The position numbers and the translations under genes were made by a program. DNA of 64,000 nucleotides from Rhopalosiphum padi (Eukaryota; Arthropoda; Insecta; Hemiptera; Aphididae), in contig NW_026869996.1 in assembly GCF_020882245.1 (NCBI RefSeq), forward strand, positions 9,350,969-9,414,968, given 5' to 3'. This document shows, in pieces, positions 11,410 to 24,500 of this stretch; position 1 is the first letter of the stretch, and every line of letters begins with the position of its first letter. Under the pieces are notes generated by a model that saw nothing but the letters and a program-made list of their open reading frames with translations, ran no database searches and had not been told where the DNA came from.

Positions 11410-12139
11410 CTATAATGTACATCATAACAAATTTTTAGGGTTAAAGGAAATATATGACTAATTGTAGTCAAATGAGTGCATATTTATAATATAAAATAAT
11501 AATAAAACAGAGCGCCATTGGTCGATGTCGACGCGTATATAGTGATAGTCGACCAGGCAGAAATTCGTTGTAGCGATACCGTAACGGCACGGCAAAATAT
11601 GTGCTGTGGCAATAAACATTATGTTAAACACCGCTTCGTTTCTACCGCCCTTCAATGCAAGATTAATATAATATAAGAATCTTTTCTTTTATACCCTCTT
11701 TTGTTATCTAAATTGAATGAATATGAATCTATAAATTATAAGTATTAATATTAAATTTTAAGACTGACTATAATAGATATGATTATATTGTAACATAAAT
11801 ATTATATCAAGATATAAATATTATGTTATTGCTATATATAGACCGGCGATTTTCAACCAGCTGTGGTACACTAAGAAAATCTTCCTTCATAAAAAAAATT
11901 ATATTATTAATAATTATATTCACAATAAATTAATATATTTTATATAGACTATTATTATATAATTGTATTTTTAATTAATAATTATTAAAAAACCAACTCA
12001 TAAAAATATAAAGAAACCATCATGAACTTAATTTCATATATTATAAAAAAGCTATAAGTACTCGTTATTATTTGTTGATTAATTAAATATATTTCTAATT
12101 ATTTCTGTTAACTTCTCCGGGGCAAATAACGTCGATAAT

Positions 12140-12317
12140 CATAGGCGTAATTATGTGGTGGCTTTGGGCCCGGGGGCTTAGCCCTCCTTCTCAAATTGAT
12201 CTGTATAGCCTCCTAGTTTTTTTTATCATATTTTAGTTAAAAATATTATTTATCAGAGTTTGTGCTGCTGATACAATTTTAGCCCCCCCATAAATATGTT
12301 TCTATAGTTGCGCCCAT
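12140..12317. mobile_element. Small nested inverted-repeat element (MITE-like)
   Basis: The left end cataggcgtaattat pairs imperfectly with the right end atagttgcgcccat. The flanks gtcgataat (12131-12139) and gtcaataat (12318-12326) are direct repeats with one mismatch, like a target duplication of about 9 bp. The interior is unusually GC-rich (gggcccgggg; tagcccccc) and codes for nothing. It is probably an old non-autonomous DNA transposon copy nested in the larger element; the family is not identified. Confidence 0.45.
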
Positions 12318-12653
12318 GTCAATAATATTAATATTAATATTCAAATTATGACTTATTATTATTATGTACATACATATGAGGTAAAAATGAATCTAGGACG
12401 CCCCCTCCATATAATATAAGATAATTTCCCTCCAGACAAAAAAATAAAAGTAAAAATATTAAACAATAATATACAATGCAATCAATTTAAATGTTTAAAT
12501 ATTAAATTGATTAAACATGTATAATATACATATATATACTATATACATATATAATTTTTAATTTTAGGTGGTTGATACGATATATAATATATTATATATA
12601 TTTCATTATTGTCACGGGCAATAATATTATTAAAACGTATATTTTATGATTAT

Positions 12654-12800
12654 CTTAAAATATTTTCAAGAAATGTGTTTGAAATATTTTGTAAATCATT
12701 TAGAAATAATATTATATGCAGTATATGTTTAACACATTTTCAAAATATATCCAGGGAAATATTTTCTTTATGATGATTAAAATATATTTTAAAAATGCAA
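12654..12800. repeat. Right subterminal AAATATTTT motif cluster
   Basis: Five matches to the left-end motif lie at about 12655 (taaaatattttc), 12681 (gaaatattttg), 12741 (caaaatatatc), 12759 (gaaatattttc) and 12780 (aaaatatatttt). They sit within 170 bp of the right terminus, mirroring the left end. Confidence 0.45.
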
Positions 12801-12813
12801 TCATCATCCAAAA

Positions 12814-12824
12814 TGCTATGTGGG
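12814..12824 (-). repeat. Right terminal inverted repeat of the transposon
   Basis: TGCTATGTGGG is the inverted partner of the left terminus. It is followed immediately by tggtggtccaacgac, which is satellite in phase with the left flank, so the end is placed to the base. This is the 5' side of the minus-strand genes. Confidence 0.85.
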
Positions 12825-15800
12825 TGGTGGTCCAACGACAATTTATCACAGAAGTTAAAATGTTCTACATGTAATTCCAAACCAGAAACAGTTTTTCATT
12901 TTTCCAAAAACTCGTTATTTCAAATTTTGGGTTTTCAAAAATCGTTCGACCTAAGTACGACGTTTAAAAATCCTTAATAACGGTTTTTCGAAAAATCAAA
13001 AGCATACAACTTATGAAGCTGGTTATGGGGATCAATTTTATGTCTGACGACTGTCGTCCTATCTCTCTCGATTTTGCCGTAAAACACTTCGTAAACGAGA
13101 ATTTTCATTTTTCGAAATTTTCAATTTTCATTCGCGTTTCCTAGGTCACCTGGTGGTCCAACGACAAATTTATCACAGAAGTTAAAATGTTCTACATGTA
13201 ATTCCAAACCAGAAACAGTTTTTCATTTTTCCAAAAACTCGTTATTTCAAATTTTGGGTTTTCAAAAATCGTTCGACCTAAGTACGACGTTTAAAAATCC
13301 TTAATAACAGTTTTTCGAAAAATCAAAAGCATACAACTTATGAAGCTGGTTATGGGGATCAATTTTATGTCTGACGACTGTCGTCCTATCTCTCTCGATT
13401 TTCCCGTAAAACACTTCGTAAACGAGAATTTTCATTTTTCGAAATTTTCAATTTTCATTCGCGTTTCCTAGGTCACCTGGTGGTCCAACGACAAATTTAT
13501 CACAGAAGTTAAAATGTTCTACATGTAATTTTAAATCAGAATCAGTTTTTGTTTTTTCCAAAAATTGTTTATTTCAAATTTTGGGTTTTCAAAAATCGTT
13601 CGACCTAAGTACGACGTTTAAAAATCCTTAATAACGGTTTTTCGAAAAATCAAAAGCATACAACTTATGAAGCTGGTTATGGGGATCAATTTTATGTCTC
13701 ACGACTGTCGTCCTATCTCTCTCGGTTTTCCCGTAAAACATTTCGTAAACGAGAATTTTCATTTTTCGAAATTTTCAATTTTCATTCGCGTTTCCTAGGT
13801 CACCTGGTGGTCCAACGACAATTTATCACAGAAGTTAAAATGTTCTACATGTAATTCTAAATCAGAATCAGTTTTTGTTTTTTCCAAAAATTGTTTATTT
13901 CAAATTTTGGGTTTTCAAAAATCGTTCGACCTAAGTACGACGTTTAAAAATCCTTAATAACGGTTTTTCGAAAAATCAAAAGCATACAACTTATGAAGCT
14001 GGTTATGGGGATCAATTTTATGTCTGACGACTGTCGTCCTATCTCTCTCGATTTTCCCGTAAAACACTTCGTAAACGAGAATTTTCATTTTTCGAAATTT
14101 TCAATTTTCATTCGCGTTTCCTAGGTCACCTGGTGGTCCAACGACAAATTTATCACAGAAGTTAAAATGTTCTACATGTAATTCTAAATCAGAATCAGTT
14201 TTTGTTTTTTCCAAAAATTGTTTATTTCAAATTTTGGGTTTTCAAAAATCGTTCGACCTAAGTACGACGTTTAAAAATCCTTAATAACGGTTTTTCGAAA
14301 AATCAAGAGCATACAACTTATGAAGCTGGTTATGGGGATCAATTTTATGTCTCACGACTGTCGTCCTATCTCTCTCGGTTTTCCCGTAAAACATTTCGTA
14401 AACGAGAATTTTCATTTTTCGAAATTTTCAATTTTCATTCGCGTTTCCTAGGTCACCTAGTGGTCCAACGACAATTTATCACAGAAGTTAAAATGTTCTA
14501 CATGTAATTCCAAACCAGAAACAGTTTTTCATTTTTCCAAAAACTCGTTATTTCAAATTTTGGGTTTTCAAAAATCGTTCGACCTAAGTACGACGTTTAA
14601 AAATCCTTAATAACAGTTTTTCGAAAAATCAAAAGCATACAACTTATGAAGCTGGTTATGGGGATCAATTTTATGTCTGACGACTGTCGTCCTATCTCTC
14701 TCGATTTTCCCGTAAAACACTTCGTAAACGAGAATTTTCATTTTTCGAAATTTTCAATTTTCATTCGCGTTTCCTAGGTCACCTGGTGGTCCAACGACAA
14801 ATTTATCACAGAAGTTAAAATGTTCTACATGTAATTCTAAATCAGAATCAGTTTTTGTTTTTTCCAAAAATTGTTTATTTCAAATTTTGGGTTTTCAAAA
14901 ATCGTTCGACCTAAGTACGACGTTTAAAAATCCTTAATAACGGTTTTTCGAAAAATCAAAAGCATACAACTTATGAATCTGGTTATGGGGATCAATTTTA
15001 TGTCTCACGACTGTCGTCCTATCTCTCTCGGTTTTCCCGTAAAACATTTCGTAAACGAGAATTTTCATTTTTCGAAAATTTCAATTTTCATTCGCGTTTC
15101 CTAGGTCACCTGGTGGTCCAACGACAATTTATCACAGAAGATAAAATGTTCTACATGTAATTCCAAACCAGAAACAGTTTTTCATTTTTCCAAAAACTCG
15201 TTATTTCAAATTTTGGGTTTTCAAAAATCGTTCGACCTAAGTACGACGTTTAAAAATCCTTAATAACGGTTTTTCGAAAAATCAAAAGCATACAACTTAT
15301 GAAGCTGGTTATGGGGATCAATTTTATGTCTGACGACTGTCGTCCTATCTCTCTCGATTTTGCCGTAAAACACTTCGTAAACGAGAATTTTCTTTTTTCG
15401 AAATTTTCAATTTTCATTCGCGTTTCCTAGGTCACCTGGTGGTCCAACGACAAATTTATCACAGAAGTTAAAATGTTCTACATGTAATTCTAAATCAGAA
15501 TCAGTTTTTGTTTTTTCCAAAAATTGTTTATTTCAAATTTTGGGTTTTCAAAAATCGTTCGACCTAAGTACGACGTTTAAAAATCCTTAATAACGGTTTT
15601 TCGAAAAATCAAAAGCATACAACTTATGAAGCTGGTTATGGGGATCAATTTTATGTCTCACGACTGTCGTCCTATCTCTCTCGGTTTTCCCGTAAAACAT
15701 TTCGTAAACGAGAATTTTCATTTTTCGAAATTTTCAATTTTCATTCGCGTTTCCTAGGTCACCTGGTGGTCCAACGACAATTTATCACAGAAGTTAAAAT

Positions 15801-18595
15801 GTTCTACATGTAATTCCAAACCAGAAACAGTTTTTCATTTTTCCAAAAACTCGTTATTTCAAATTTTGGGTTTTCAAAAATCGTTCGACCTAAGTACGAC
15901 GTTTAAAAATCCTTAATAACAGTTTTTCGAAAAATCAAAAGCATACAACTTATGAAGCTGGTTATGGGGATCAATTTTATGTCTGACGACTGTCGTCCTA
16001 TCTCTCTCGATTTTCCCGTAAAACACTTCGTAAACGAGAATTTTCATTTTTCGAAATTTTCAATTTTCATTCGCGTTTCCTAGGTCACCTGGTGGTCCAA
16101 CGACAAATTTATCACAGAAGTTAAAATGTTCTACATGTAATTCTAAATCAGAATCAGTTTTTGTTTTTTCCAAAAATTGTTTATTTCAAATTTTGGGTTT
16201 TCAAAAATCGTTCGACCTAAGTACGACGTTTAAAAATCCTTAATAACGGTTTTTCGAAAAATCAAAAGCATACAACTTATGAAGCTGGTTATGGGGATCA
16301 ATTTTATGTCTCACGACTGTCGTCCTATCTCTCTCGGTTTTCCCGTAAAACATTTCGTAAACGAGAATTTTCATTTTTCGAAAATTTCAATTTTCATTCG
16401 CGTTTCCTAGGTCACCTGGTGGTCCAACGACAATTTATCACAGAAGTTAAAATGTTCTACATGTAATTCCAAACCAGAAACAGTTTTTCATTTTTCCAAA
16501 AACTCGTTATTTCAAATTTTGGGTTTTCAAAAATCGTTCGACCTAAGTACGACGTTTAAAAATCCTTAATAACGGTTTTTCGAAAAATCAAAAGCATACA
16601 ACTTATGAAGCTGGTTATGGGGATCAATTTTATGTCTGACGACTGTCGTCCTATCTCTCTCGATTTTCCCGTAAAACACTTCGTAAACGAGAATTTTCAT
16701 TTTTCGAAATTTTCAATTTTCATTCGCGTTTCCTAGGTCACCTGGTGGTCCAACGACAAATTTATCACAGAAGTTAAAATGTTCTACATGTAATTCTAAA
16801 TCAGAATCAGTTTTTGTTTTTTCCAAAAATTGTTTATTTCAAATTTTGGGTTTTCAAAAATCGTTCGACCTAAGTACGACGTTTAAAAATCCTTAATAAC
16901 GGTTTTTCGTAAAATCAAAAGCATACAACTTATGAAGCTGGTTATGGGGATCAATTTTATGTCTCACGACTGTTGTCCTATCTCTCTCGGTTTTCCCGTA
17001 AAACATTTCGTAAACGAGAATTTTCATTTTTCGAAAATTTCAATTTTCATTCGCGGTTTCCTAGGTCACCTGGTGGTCCAACGACAATTTATCACAGAAG
17101 TTAAAATGTTCTACATGTAATTCCAAACCAGAAACAGTTTTTCATTTTTCCAAAAACTCGTTATTTCAAATTTTGGGTTTTCAAAAATCGTTCGACCTAA
17201 GTACGACGTTTAAAAATCCTTAATAACGGTTTTTCGAAAAATCAAAAGCATACAACTTATGAAGCTGGTTATGGGGATCAATTTTATGTCTGACGACTGT
17301 CGTCCTATCTCTCTCGATTTTGCCGTAAAACACTTCGTAAACGAGAATTTTCATTTTTCGAAATTTTCAATTTTCATTCGCGTTTCCTAGGTCACCTGGT
17401 GGTCCAACGACAAATTTATCACAGAAGTTAAAATGTTCTACATGTAATTCTAAATCAGAATCAGTTTTTGTTTTTTCCAAAAATTGTTTATTTCAAATTT
17501 TGGGTTTTCAAAAATCGTTCGACCTAAGTACGACGTTTAAAAATCCTTAATAACGGTTTTTCGAAAAATCAAAAGCATACAACTTATGAAGCTGGTTATG
17601 GGGATCAATTTTATGTCTCACGACTGTCGTCCTATCTCTCTCGGTTTTCCCGTAAAACATTTCGTAAACGAGAATTTTCATTTTTCGAAATTTTCAATTT
17701 TCATTCGCGTTTCCTAGGTCACCTGGTGGTCCAACGACAATTTATCACAGAAGTTAAAATGTTCTACATGTAATTCCAAACCAGAAACAGTTTTTCATTT
17801 TTCAAAAAACTCGTTATTTCAAATTTTGGGTTTTCAAAAATCGTTCGACCTAAGTACGACGTTTAAAAATCCTTAATAACGGTTTTTCGAAAAATCAAAA
17901 GCATACAACTTATGAAGCTGGTTATGGGGATCAGTTTTATGTCTGACGACTGTCGTCCTATCTCTCTCGGTTTTCCCGTAAAACATTTCGTAAACGAGAA
18001 TTTTCATTTTTCGAAATTTTCAATTTTCATTCGCGTTTCCTAGGTCACCTGGTGGTCCAACGACAATTTATCACAGAAGTTAAAATGTTCTACATGTAAT
18101 TCTAAATCAGAATCAGTTTTTGTTTTTTCCAAAAATTGTTTATTTCAAATTTTGGGTTTTCAAAAATCGTTCGACCTAAGTACGACGTTTAAAAATCCTT
18201 AATAACGGTTTTTCGAAAAATCAAAAGCATACAACTTATGAAGCTGGTTATGGGGATCAATTTTATGTCTGACGACTGTCGTCCTATCTCTCTCGATTTT
18301 CCCGTAAAACACTTCGTAAACGAGAATTTTCATTTTTCGAAATTTTCAATTTTCATTCGCGTTTCCTAGGTCACCTGGTGGTCCAACGACAAATTTATCA
18401 CAGAAGTTAAAATGTTCTACATGTAATTCTAAATCAGAATCAGTTTTTGTTTTTTCCAAAAATTGTTTATTTCAAATTTTGGGTTTTCAAAAATCGTTCG
18501 ACCTAAGTACGACGTTTAAAAATCCTTAATAACGGTTTTTCGAAAAATCAAGAGCATACAACTTATGAAGCTGGTTATGGGGATCAATTTTATGT

Positions 18596-21500
18596 CTCAC
18601 TCGGTTTTCCGTAAAACATTTCGTAAACGAGAATTTTCATTTTTCGAAATTTTCAATTTTCATTCGCGTTTCCTAGGTCACCTAGTGGTCCAACGACAAT
18701 TTATCACAGAAGTTAAAATGTTCTACATGTAATTCCAAACCAGAAACAGTTTTTCATTTTTCCAAAAACTCGTTATTTCAAATTTTGGGTTTTCAAAAAT
18801 CGTTCGACCTAAGTACGACGTTTAAAAATCCTTAATAACAGTTTTTCGAAAAATCAAAAGCATACAACTTATGAAGCTGGTTATGGGGATCAATTTTATG
18901 TCTGACGACTGTCGTCCTATCTCTCTCGATTTTCCCGTAAAACACTTCGTAAACGAGAATTTTCATTTTTCGAAATTTTCAATTTTCATTTCGCGTTTCC
19001 TAGGTCACCTGGTGGGTCCAACGACAAATTTATCACAGAAGTTAAAATGTTCTACATGTAATTCTAAATCAGAATCAGTTTTTGTTTTTTCCAAAAATTG
19101 TTTTATTTCAAATTTTGGGTTTTCAAAAATCGTTTCGACCTAAGTACGACGTTTTAAAAATCCTTAATAACGGTTTTTCGAAAAATCAAAAGCATACAAC
19201 TTATGAAGCTGGTTATGGGGATCAATTTTATGTCTCACGACTGTCGTCCTATCTCTCTCGGTTTTCCCGTAAAACATTTCGTAAACGAGAATTTTCATTT
19301 TTCGAAATTTTCAATTTTCATTCGCGTTTCCTAGGTCACCTGGTGGTCCAACGACAAATTTATCACAGAAGTTAAAATGTTCTACATGTAATTCTAAATC
19401 AGAATCAGTTTTTGTTTTTTCCAAAAATTGTTTATTTCAAATTTTGGGTTTTCAAAAATCGTTCGACCTAAGTACGACGTTTAAAAATCCTTAATAACGG
19501 TTTTTCGAAAAATCAAAAGCATACAACTTATGAAGCTGGTTATGGGGATCAATTTTATGTCTCACGACTGTCGTCCTATCTCTCTCGGTTTTCCCGTAAA
19601 ACATTTCGTAAACGAGAATTTTCATTTTTTCGAAAATTTCAATTTTCATTCGCGTTTCCTAGGTCACCTGGTGGTCCAACGACAATTTATCACAGAAGAT
19701 AAAATGTTCTACATGTAATTCCAAACCAGAAACAGTTTTTCATTTTTCCAAAAACTCGTTATTTCAAATTTTGGGTTTTCAAAAAATCGTTCGACCTAAG
19801 TACGACGTTTAAAAATCCTTAATAACGGTTTTTCGAAAAATCAAAAGCATACAACTTATGAAGCTGGTTATGGGGATCAATTTTATGTCTGACGACTGTC
19901 GTCCTATCTCTCTCGATTTTGCCGTAAAACACTTCGTAAACGAGAATTTTCTTTTTTCGAAATTTTCAATTTTCATTCGCGTTTCCTAGGTCACCTGGTG
20001 GTCCAACGACAAATTTATCACAGAAGTTAAAATGTTCTACATGTAATTCTAAATCAGAATCAGTTTTTGTTTTTTCCAAAAATTGTTTATTTCAAATTTT
20101 GGGTTTTCAAAAATCGTTCGACCTAAGTACGACGTTTTAAAAATCCTTAATAACGGTTTTTCGAAAAATCAAAAGCATACAACTTATGAAGCTGGTTATG
20201 GGGATCAATTTTATGTCTCACGACTGTCGTCCTATCTCTCTCGGTTTTCCCGTAAAACATTTCGTAAACGAGAATTTTCATTTTTCGAAATTTTCAATTT
20301 TCATTCGCGTTTCCTAGGTCACCTGGTGGTCCAACGACAATTTATCACAGAAGTTAAAATGTTCTACATGTAATTCCAAACCAGAAACAGTTTTTCATTT
20401 TTCCAAAAACTCGTTATTTCAAATTTTGGGTTTTCAAAAATCGTTCGACCTAAGTACGACGTTTAAAAATCCTTAATAACAGTTTTTCGAAAAATCAAAA
20501 GCATACAACTTATGAAGCTGGTTATGGGGATCAATTTTATGTCTGACGACTGTCGTCCTATCTCTCTCGATTTTCCCCGTAAAACACTTCGTAAACGAGA
20601 ATTTTCATTTTTCGAAATTTTCAATTTTCATTCGCGTTTCCTAGGTCACCTGGTGGTCCAACGACAAATTTATCACAGAAGTTAAAATGTTCTACATGTA
20701 ATTCTAAATCAGAATCAGTTTTTGTTTTTTCCAAAAATTGTTTATTTCAAATTTTGGGTTTTCAAAAATCGTTCGACCTAAGTACGACGTTTAAAAAATC
20801 CTTAATAACGGTTTTTTCGAAAAATCAAAAGCATACAACTTATGAAGCTGGTTATGGGGATCAATTTTATGTCTCACGACTGTCGTCCTATCTCTCTCGG
20901 TTTTCCCGTAAAAACATTTCGTAAACGAGAATTTTCATTTTTCGAAAATTTCAATTTTTCATTCGCGTTTCCTAGGTCACCTGGTGGTTCCAACGACAAT
21001 TTATCACAGAAGTTAAAATGTTCTACCATGTAATTCCAAACCAGAAACAGTTTTTCATTTTTCCAAAAACTCGTTATTTCAAATTTTGGGTTTTCAAAAA
21101 ATCGTTTCGACCTAAGTACGACGTTTAAAAATCCTTAATAACGGTTTTTCGAAAAATCAAAAGCATACAACTTATGAAGCTGGTTATGGGGATCAATTTT
21201 ATGTCTGACGACTGTCGTCCTATCTCTCTCGATTTTCCCGTAAAACACTTCGTAAACGAGAATTTTCATTTTTCGAAATTTTCAATTTTTCATTCGCGTT
21301 TCCTAGGTCACCTGGTGGTCCAACGACAAATTTATCACAGAAGTTAAAATGTTCTACATGTAATTCTAAATCAGAATCAGTTTTTGTTTTTTCCAAAAAT
21401 TGTTTATTTCAAATTTTGGGTTTTCAAAAATCGTTCGACCTAAGTACGACGTTTAAAAATCCTTTAATAACGGTTTTTCGTAAAATCAAAAGCATACAAC

Positions 21501-24500
21501 TTATGAAGCTGGTTATGGGGATCAATTTTATGTCTCACGACTGTTGTCCTATCTCTCTCGGTTTTCCCGTAAAACATTTCGTAAACGAGAATTTTCATTT
21601 TTCGAAAATTTCAATTTTCATTCGCGGTTTCCTAGGTCACCTGGTGGTCCAACGACAATTTATCACAGAAGTTAAAATGTTCTACATGTAATTCCAAACC
21701 AGAAACAGTTTTTCATTTTTCCAAAAACTCGTTATTTCAAATTTTGGGTTTTCAAAAATCGTTCGACCTAAGTACGACGTTTAAAAATCCTTAATAACGG
21801 TTTTTTCGAAAAATCAAAAGCATACAACTTATGAAGCTGGTTATGGGGATCAATTTTATGTCTGACGACTGTCGTCCTATCTCTCTCGATTTTTGCCGTA
21901 AAAACACTTCGTAAACGAGAATTTTCATTTTTCGAAATTTTCAATTTTCATTCGCGTTTCCTAGGTCACCTGGTGGTCCAACGACAAATTTATCACAGAA
22001 GTTAAAATGTTCTACATGTAATTCTAAATCAGAATCAGTTTTTGTTTTTTCCAAAAATTGTTTATTTCAAATTTTGGGTTTTCAAAAATCGTTCGACCTA
22101 AGTACGACGTTTAAAAATCCTTAATAACGGTTTTTCGAAAAATCAAAAGCATACAACTTATGAAGCTGGTTATGGGGATCAATTTTATGTCTCACGACTG
22201 TCGTCCTATCTCTCTCGGTTTTCCCGTAAAACATTTCGTAAACGAGAATTTTCATTTTTCGAAATTTTCAATTTTCATTCGCGTTTCCTAGGTCACCTGG
22301 TGGTCCAACGACAATTTATCACAGAAGTTAAAATGTTCTACATGTAATTCCAAACCAGAAACAGTTTTTCATTTTTCAAAAAACTCGTTATTTCAAATTT
22401 TGGGTTTTCAAAAATCGTTCGACCTAAGTACGACGTTTAAAAATCCTTAATAACGGTTTTTCGAAAAATCAAAAGCATACAACTTATGAAGCTGGTTATG
22501 GGGATCAGTTTTATGTCTGACGACTGTCGTCCTATCTCTCTCGGTTTTCCCGTAAAACATTTCGTAAACGAGAATTTTCATTTTTCGAAATTTTCAATTT
22601 TCATTCGCGTTTCCTAGGTCACCTGGTGGTCCAACGACAATTTATCACAGAAGTTAAAATGTTCTACATGTAATTCTAAATCAGAATCAGTTTTTGTTTT
22701 TTCCAAAAATTGTTTATTTCAAATTTTGGGTTTTCAAAAATCGTTCGACCTAAGTACGACGTTTAAAAATCCTTAATAACGGTTTTTCGAAAAATCAAAA
22801 GCATACAACTTATGAAGCTGGTTATGGGGATCAATTTTATGTCTGACGACTGTCGTCCTATCTCTCTCGATTTTCCCGTAAAACACTTCGTAAACGAGAA
22901 TTTTCATTTTTCGAAATTTTCAATTTTCATTCGCGTTTCCTAGGTCACCTGGTGGTCCAACGACAAATTTATCACAGAAGTTAAAATGTTCTACATGTAA
23001 TTCTAAATCAGAATCAGTTTTTGTTTTTTCCAAAAATTGTTTATTTCAAATTTTGGGTTTTCAAAAATCGTTCGACCTAAGTACGACGTTTTAAAAATCC
23101 TTAATAACGGTTTTTCGAAAAATCAAGAGCATACAACTTATGAAGCTGGTTATGGGGATCAATTTTATGTCTCACGACTGTCGTCCTATCTCTCTCGGTT
23201 TTCCCGTAAAACATTTCGTAAACGAGAATTTTCATTTTTCGAAATTTTCAATTTTCATTCGCGTTTCCTAGGTCACCTAGTGGTCCAACGACAATTTATC
23301 ACAGAAGTTAAAATGTTCTACATGTAATTCCAAACCAGAAACAGTTTTTCATTTTTCCAAAAACTCGTTATTTCAAATTTTGGGTTTTCAAAAATCGTTC
23401 GACCTAAGTACGACGTTTTAAAAATCCTTAATAACAGTTTTTCGAAAAATCAAAAGCATACAACTTATGAAGCTGGTTATGGGGATCAATTTTATGTCTG
23501 ACGACTGTCGTCCTATCTCTCTCGATTTTCCCGTAAAACACTTCGTAAACGAGAATTTTCATTTTTCGAAATTTTCAATTTTCATTCGCGTTTCCTAGGT
23601 CACCTGGTGGTCCAACGACAAATTTATCACAGAAGTTAAAAATGTTCTACATGTAATTCTAAATCAGAATCAGTTTTTGTTTTTTCCAAAAATTGTTTAT
23701 TTCAAATTTTGGGTTTTCAAAAATCGTTCGACCTAAGTACGACGTTTAAAAATCCTTAATAACACTTTTTCGAAAAATCAAAAGCATACAACTTATGAAG
23801 CTGGTTATGGGGATCAATTTTATGTCTCACGACTGTCGTCCTATCTCTCTCGGTTTTCCCGTAAAACATTTCGTAAACGAGAATTTTCATTTTTCGAAAT
23901 TTTCAATTTTCATTCGCGTTTCCTAGGTCACCTGGTGGTCCAACGACAAATTTATCACAGAAGTTAAAATGTTCTACATGTAATTCTAAATCAGAATCAG
24001 TTTTTGTTTTTTCCAAAAATTGTTTATTTCAAATTTTGGGTTTTCAAAAATCGTTCGACCTAAGTACGACGTTTAAAAATCCTTAATAACGGTTTTTCGA
24101 AAAATCAAGAGCATACAACTTATGAAGCTGGTTATGGGGATCAATTTTATGTCTTCACGACTGTCGTCCTATCTCTCTCGGTTTTCCCGTAAAACATTTC
24201 GTAAACGAGAATTTTCATTTTTCGAAATTTTCAATTTTCATTCGCGTTTCCTAGGTCACCTAGTGGTCCAACGACAATTTATCACAGAAGTTAAAATGTT
24301 CTACATGTAATTCCAAACCAGAAACAGTTTTTCATTTTTCCAAAAACTCGTTATTTCAAATTTTGGGTTTTCAAAAATCGTTCGACCTAAGTACGACGTT
24401 TAAAAATCCTTAATAACAGTTTTTCGAAAAATCAAAAGCATACAACTTATGAAGCTGGTTATGGGGATCAATTTTATGTCTGACGACTGTCGTCCTATCT

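Larger units (their letters stand above)
9051..12653. other. Long non-coding 5' region of the transposon
   Basis: About 3.6 kb with no recognisable protein. The short frames at 10640-10831, 11005-11217 and 11458-11655 show no domain or splice context. The region holds two ATT microsatellites, a pair of 35-bp palindromes, a small inverted-repeat element and a slightly more CG-containing stretch at about 10650-11650. The promoter of the minus-strand genes should lie here, probably near 9015-9200, but no element can be assigned with confidence. Confidence 0.5.
3540..12824 (-). mobile_element. 9.3-kb TIR DNA transposon (tnp2/CACTA-like) inserted in sat1
   Basis: Both ends are marked by inverted repeats: CCCACATAACA at 3540-3550 and TGCTATGTGGG at 12814-12824 (10 of 11 paired). 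The satellite is interrupted at cacctg and resumes with tggtggtcc. Uninterrupted monomers read cacctggtggtcc, so TG is duplicated (3538-3539 and 12825-12826). Removing the element and one TG restores an intact monomer. Inside are a transposase gene and a DUF4806 gene, both on the minus strand, and AT-rich subterminal motif clusters at both ends. A 2-bp duplication, very short TIRs, subterminal repeats and a tnp2-like transposase fit the CMC (CACTA/Mirage/Chapaev) group broadly. The terminal bases are not the canonical CACTA, so the exact superfamily is inferred. Intact termini and an open transposase suggest a young or autonomous copy. Confidence 0.88.

Noticed and set aside
10640..11655. Three short open frames in the transposon's non-coding half
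   Set aside because: No recognised domain, no splice or codon-use support, and length expected by chance.
12795..12977. Plus-strand frame crossing the right transposon end into sat1
   Set aside because: It starts in the terminal repeat and continues in satellite; this is an accidental fusion frame.
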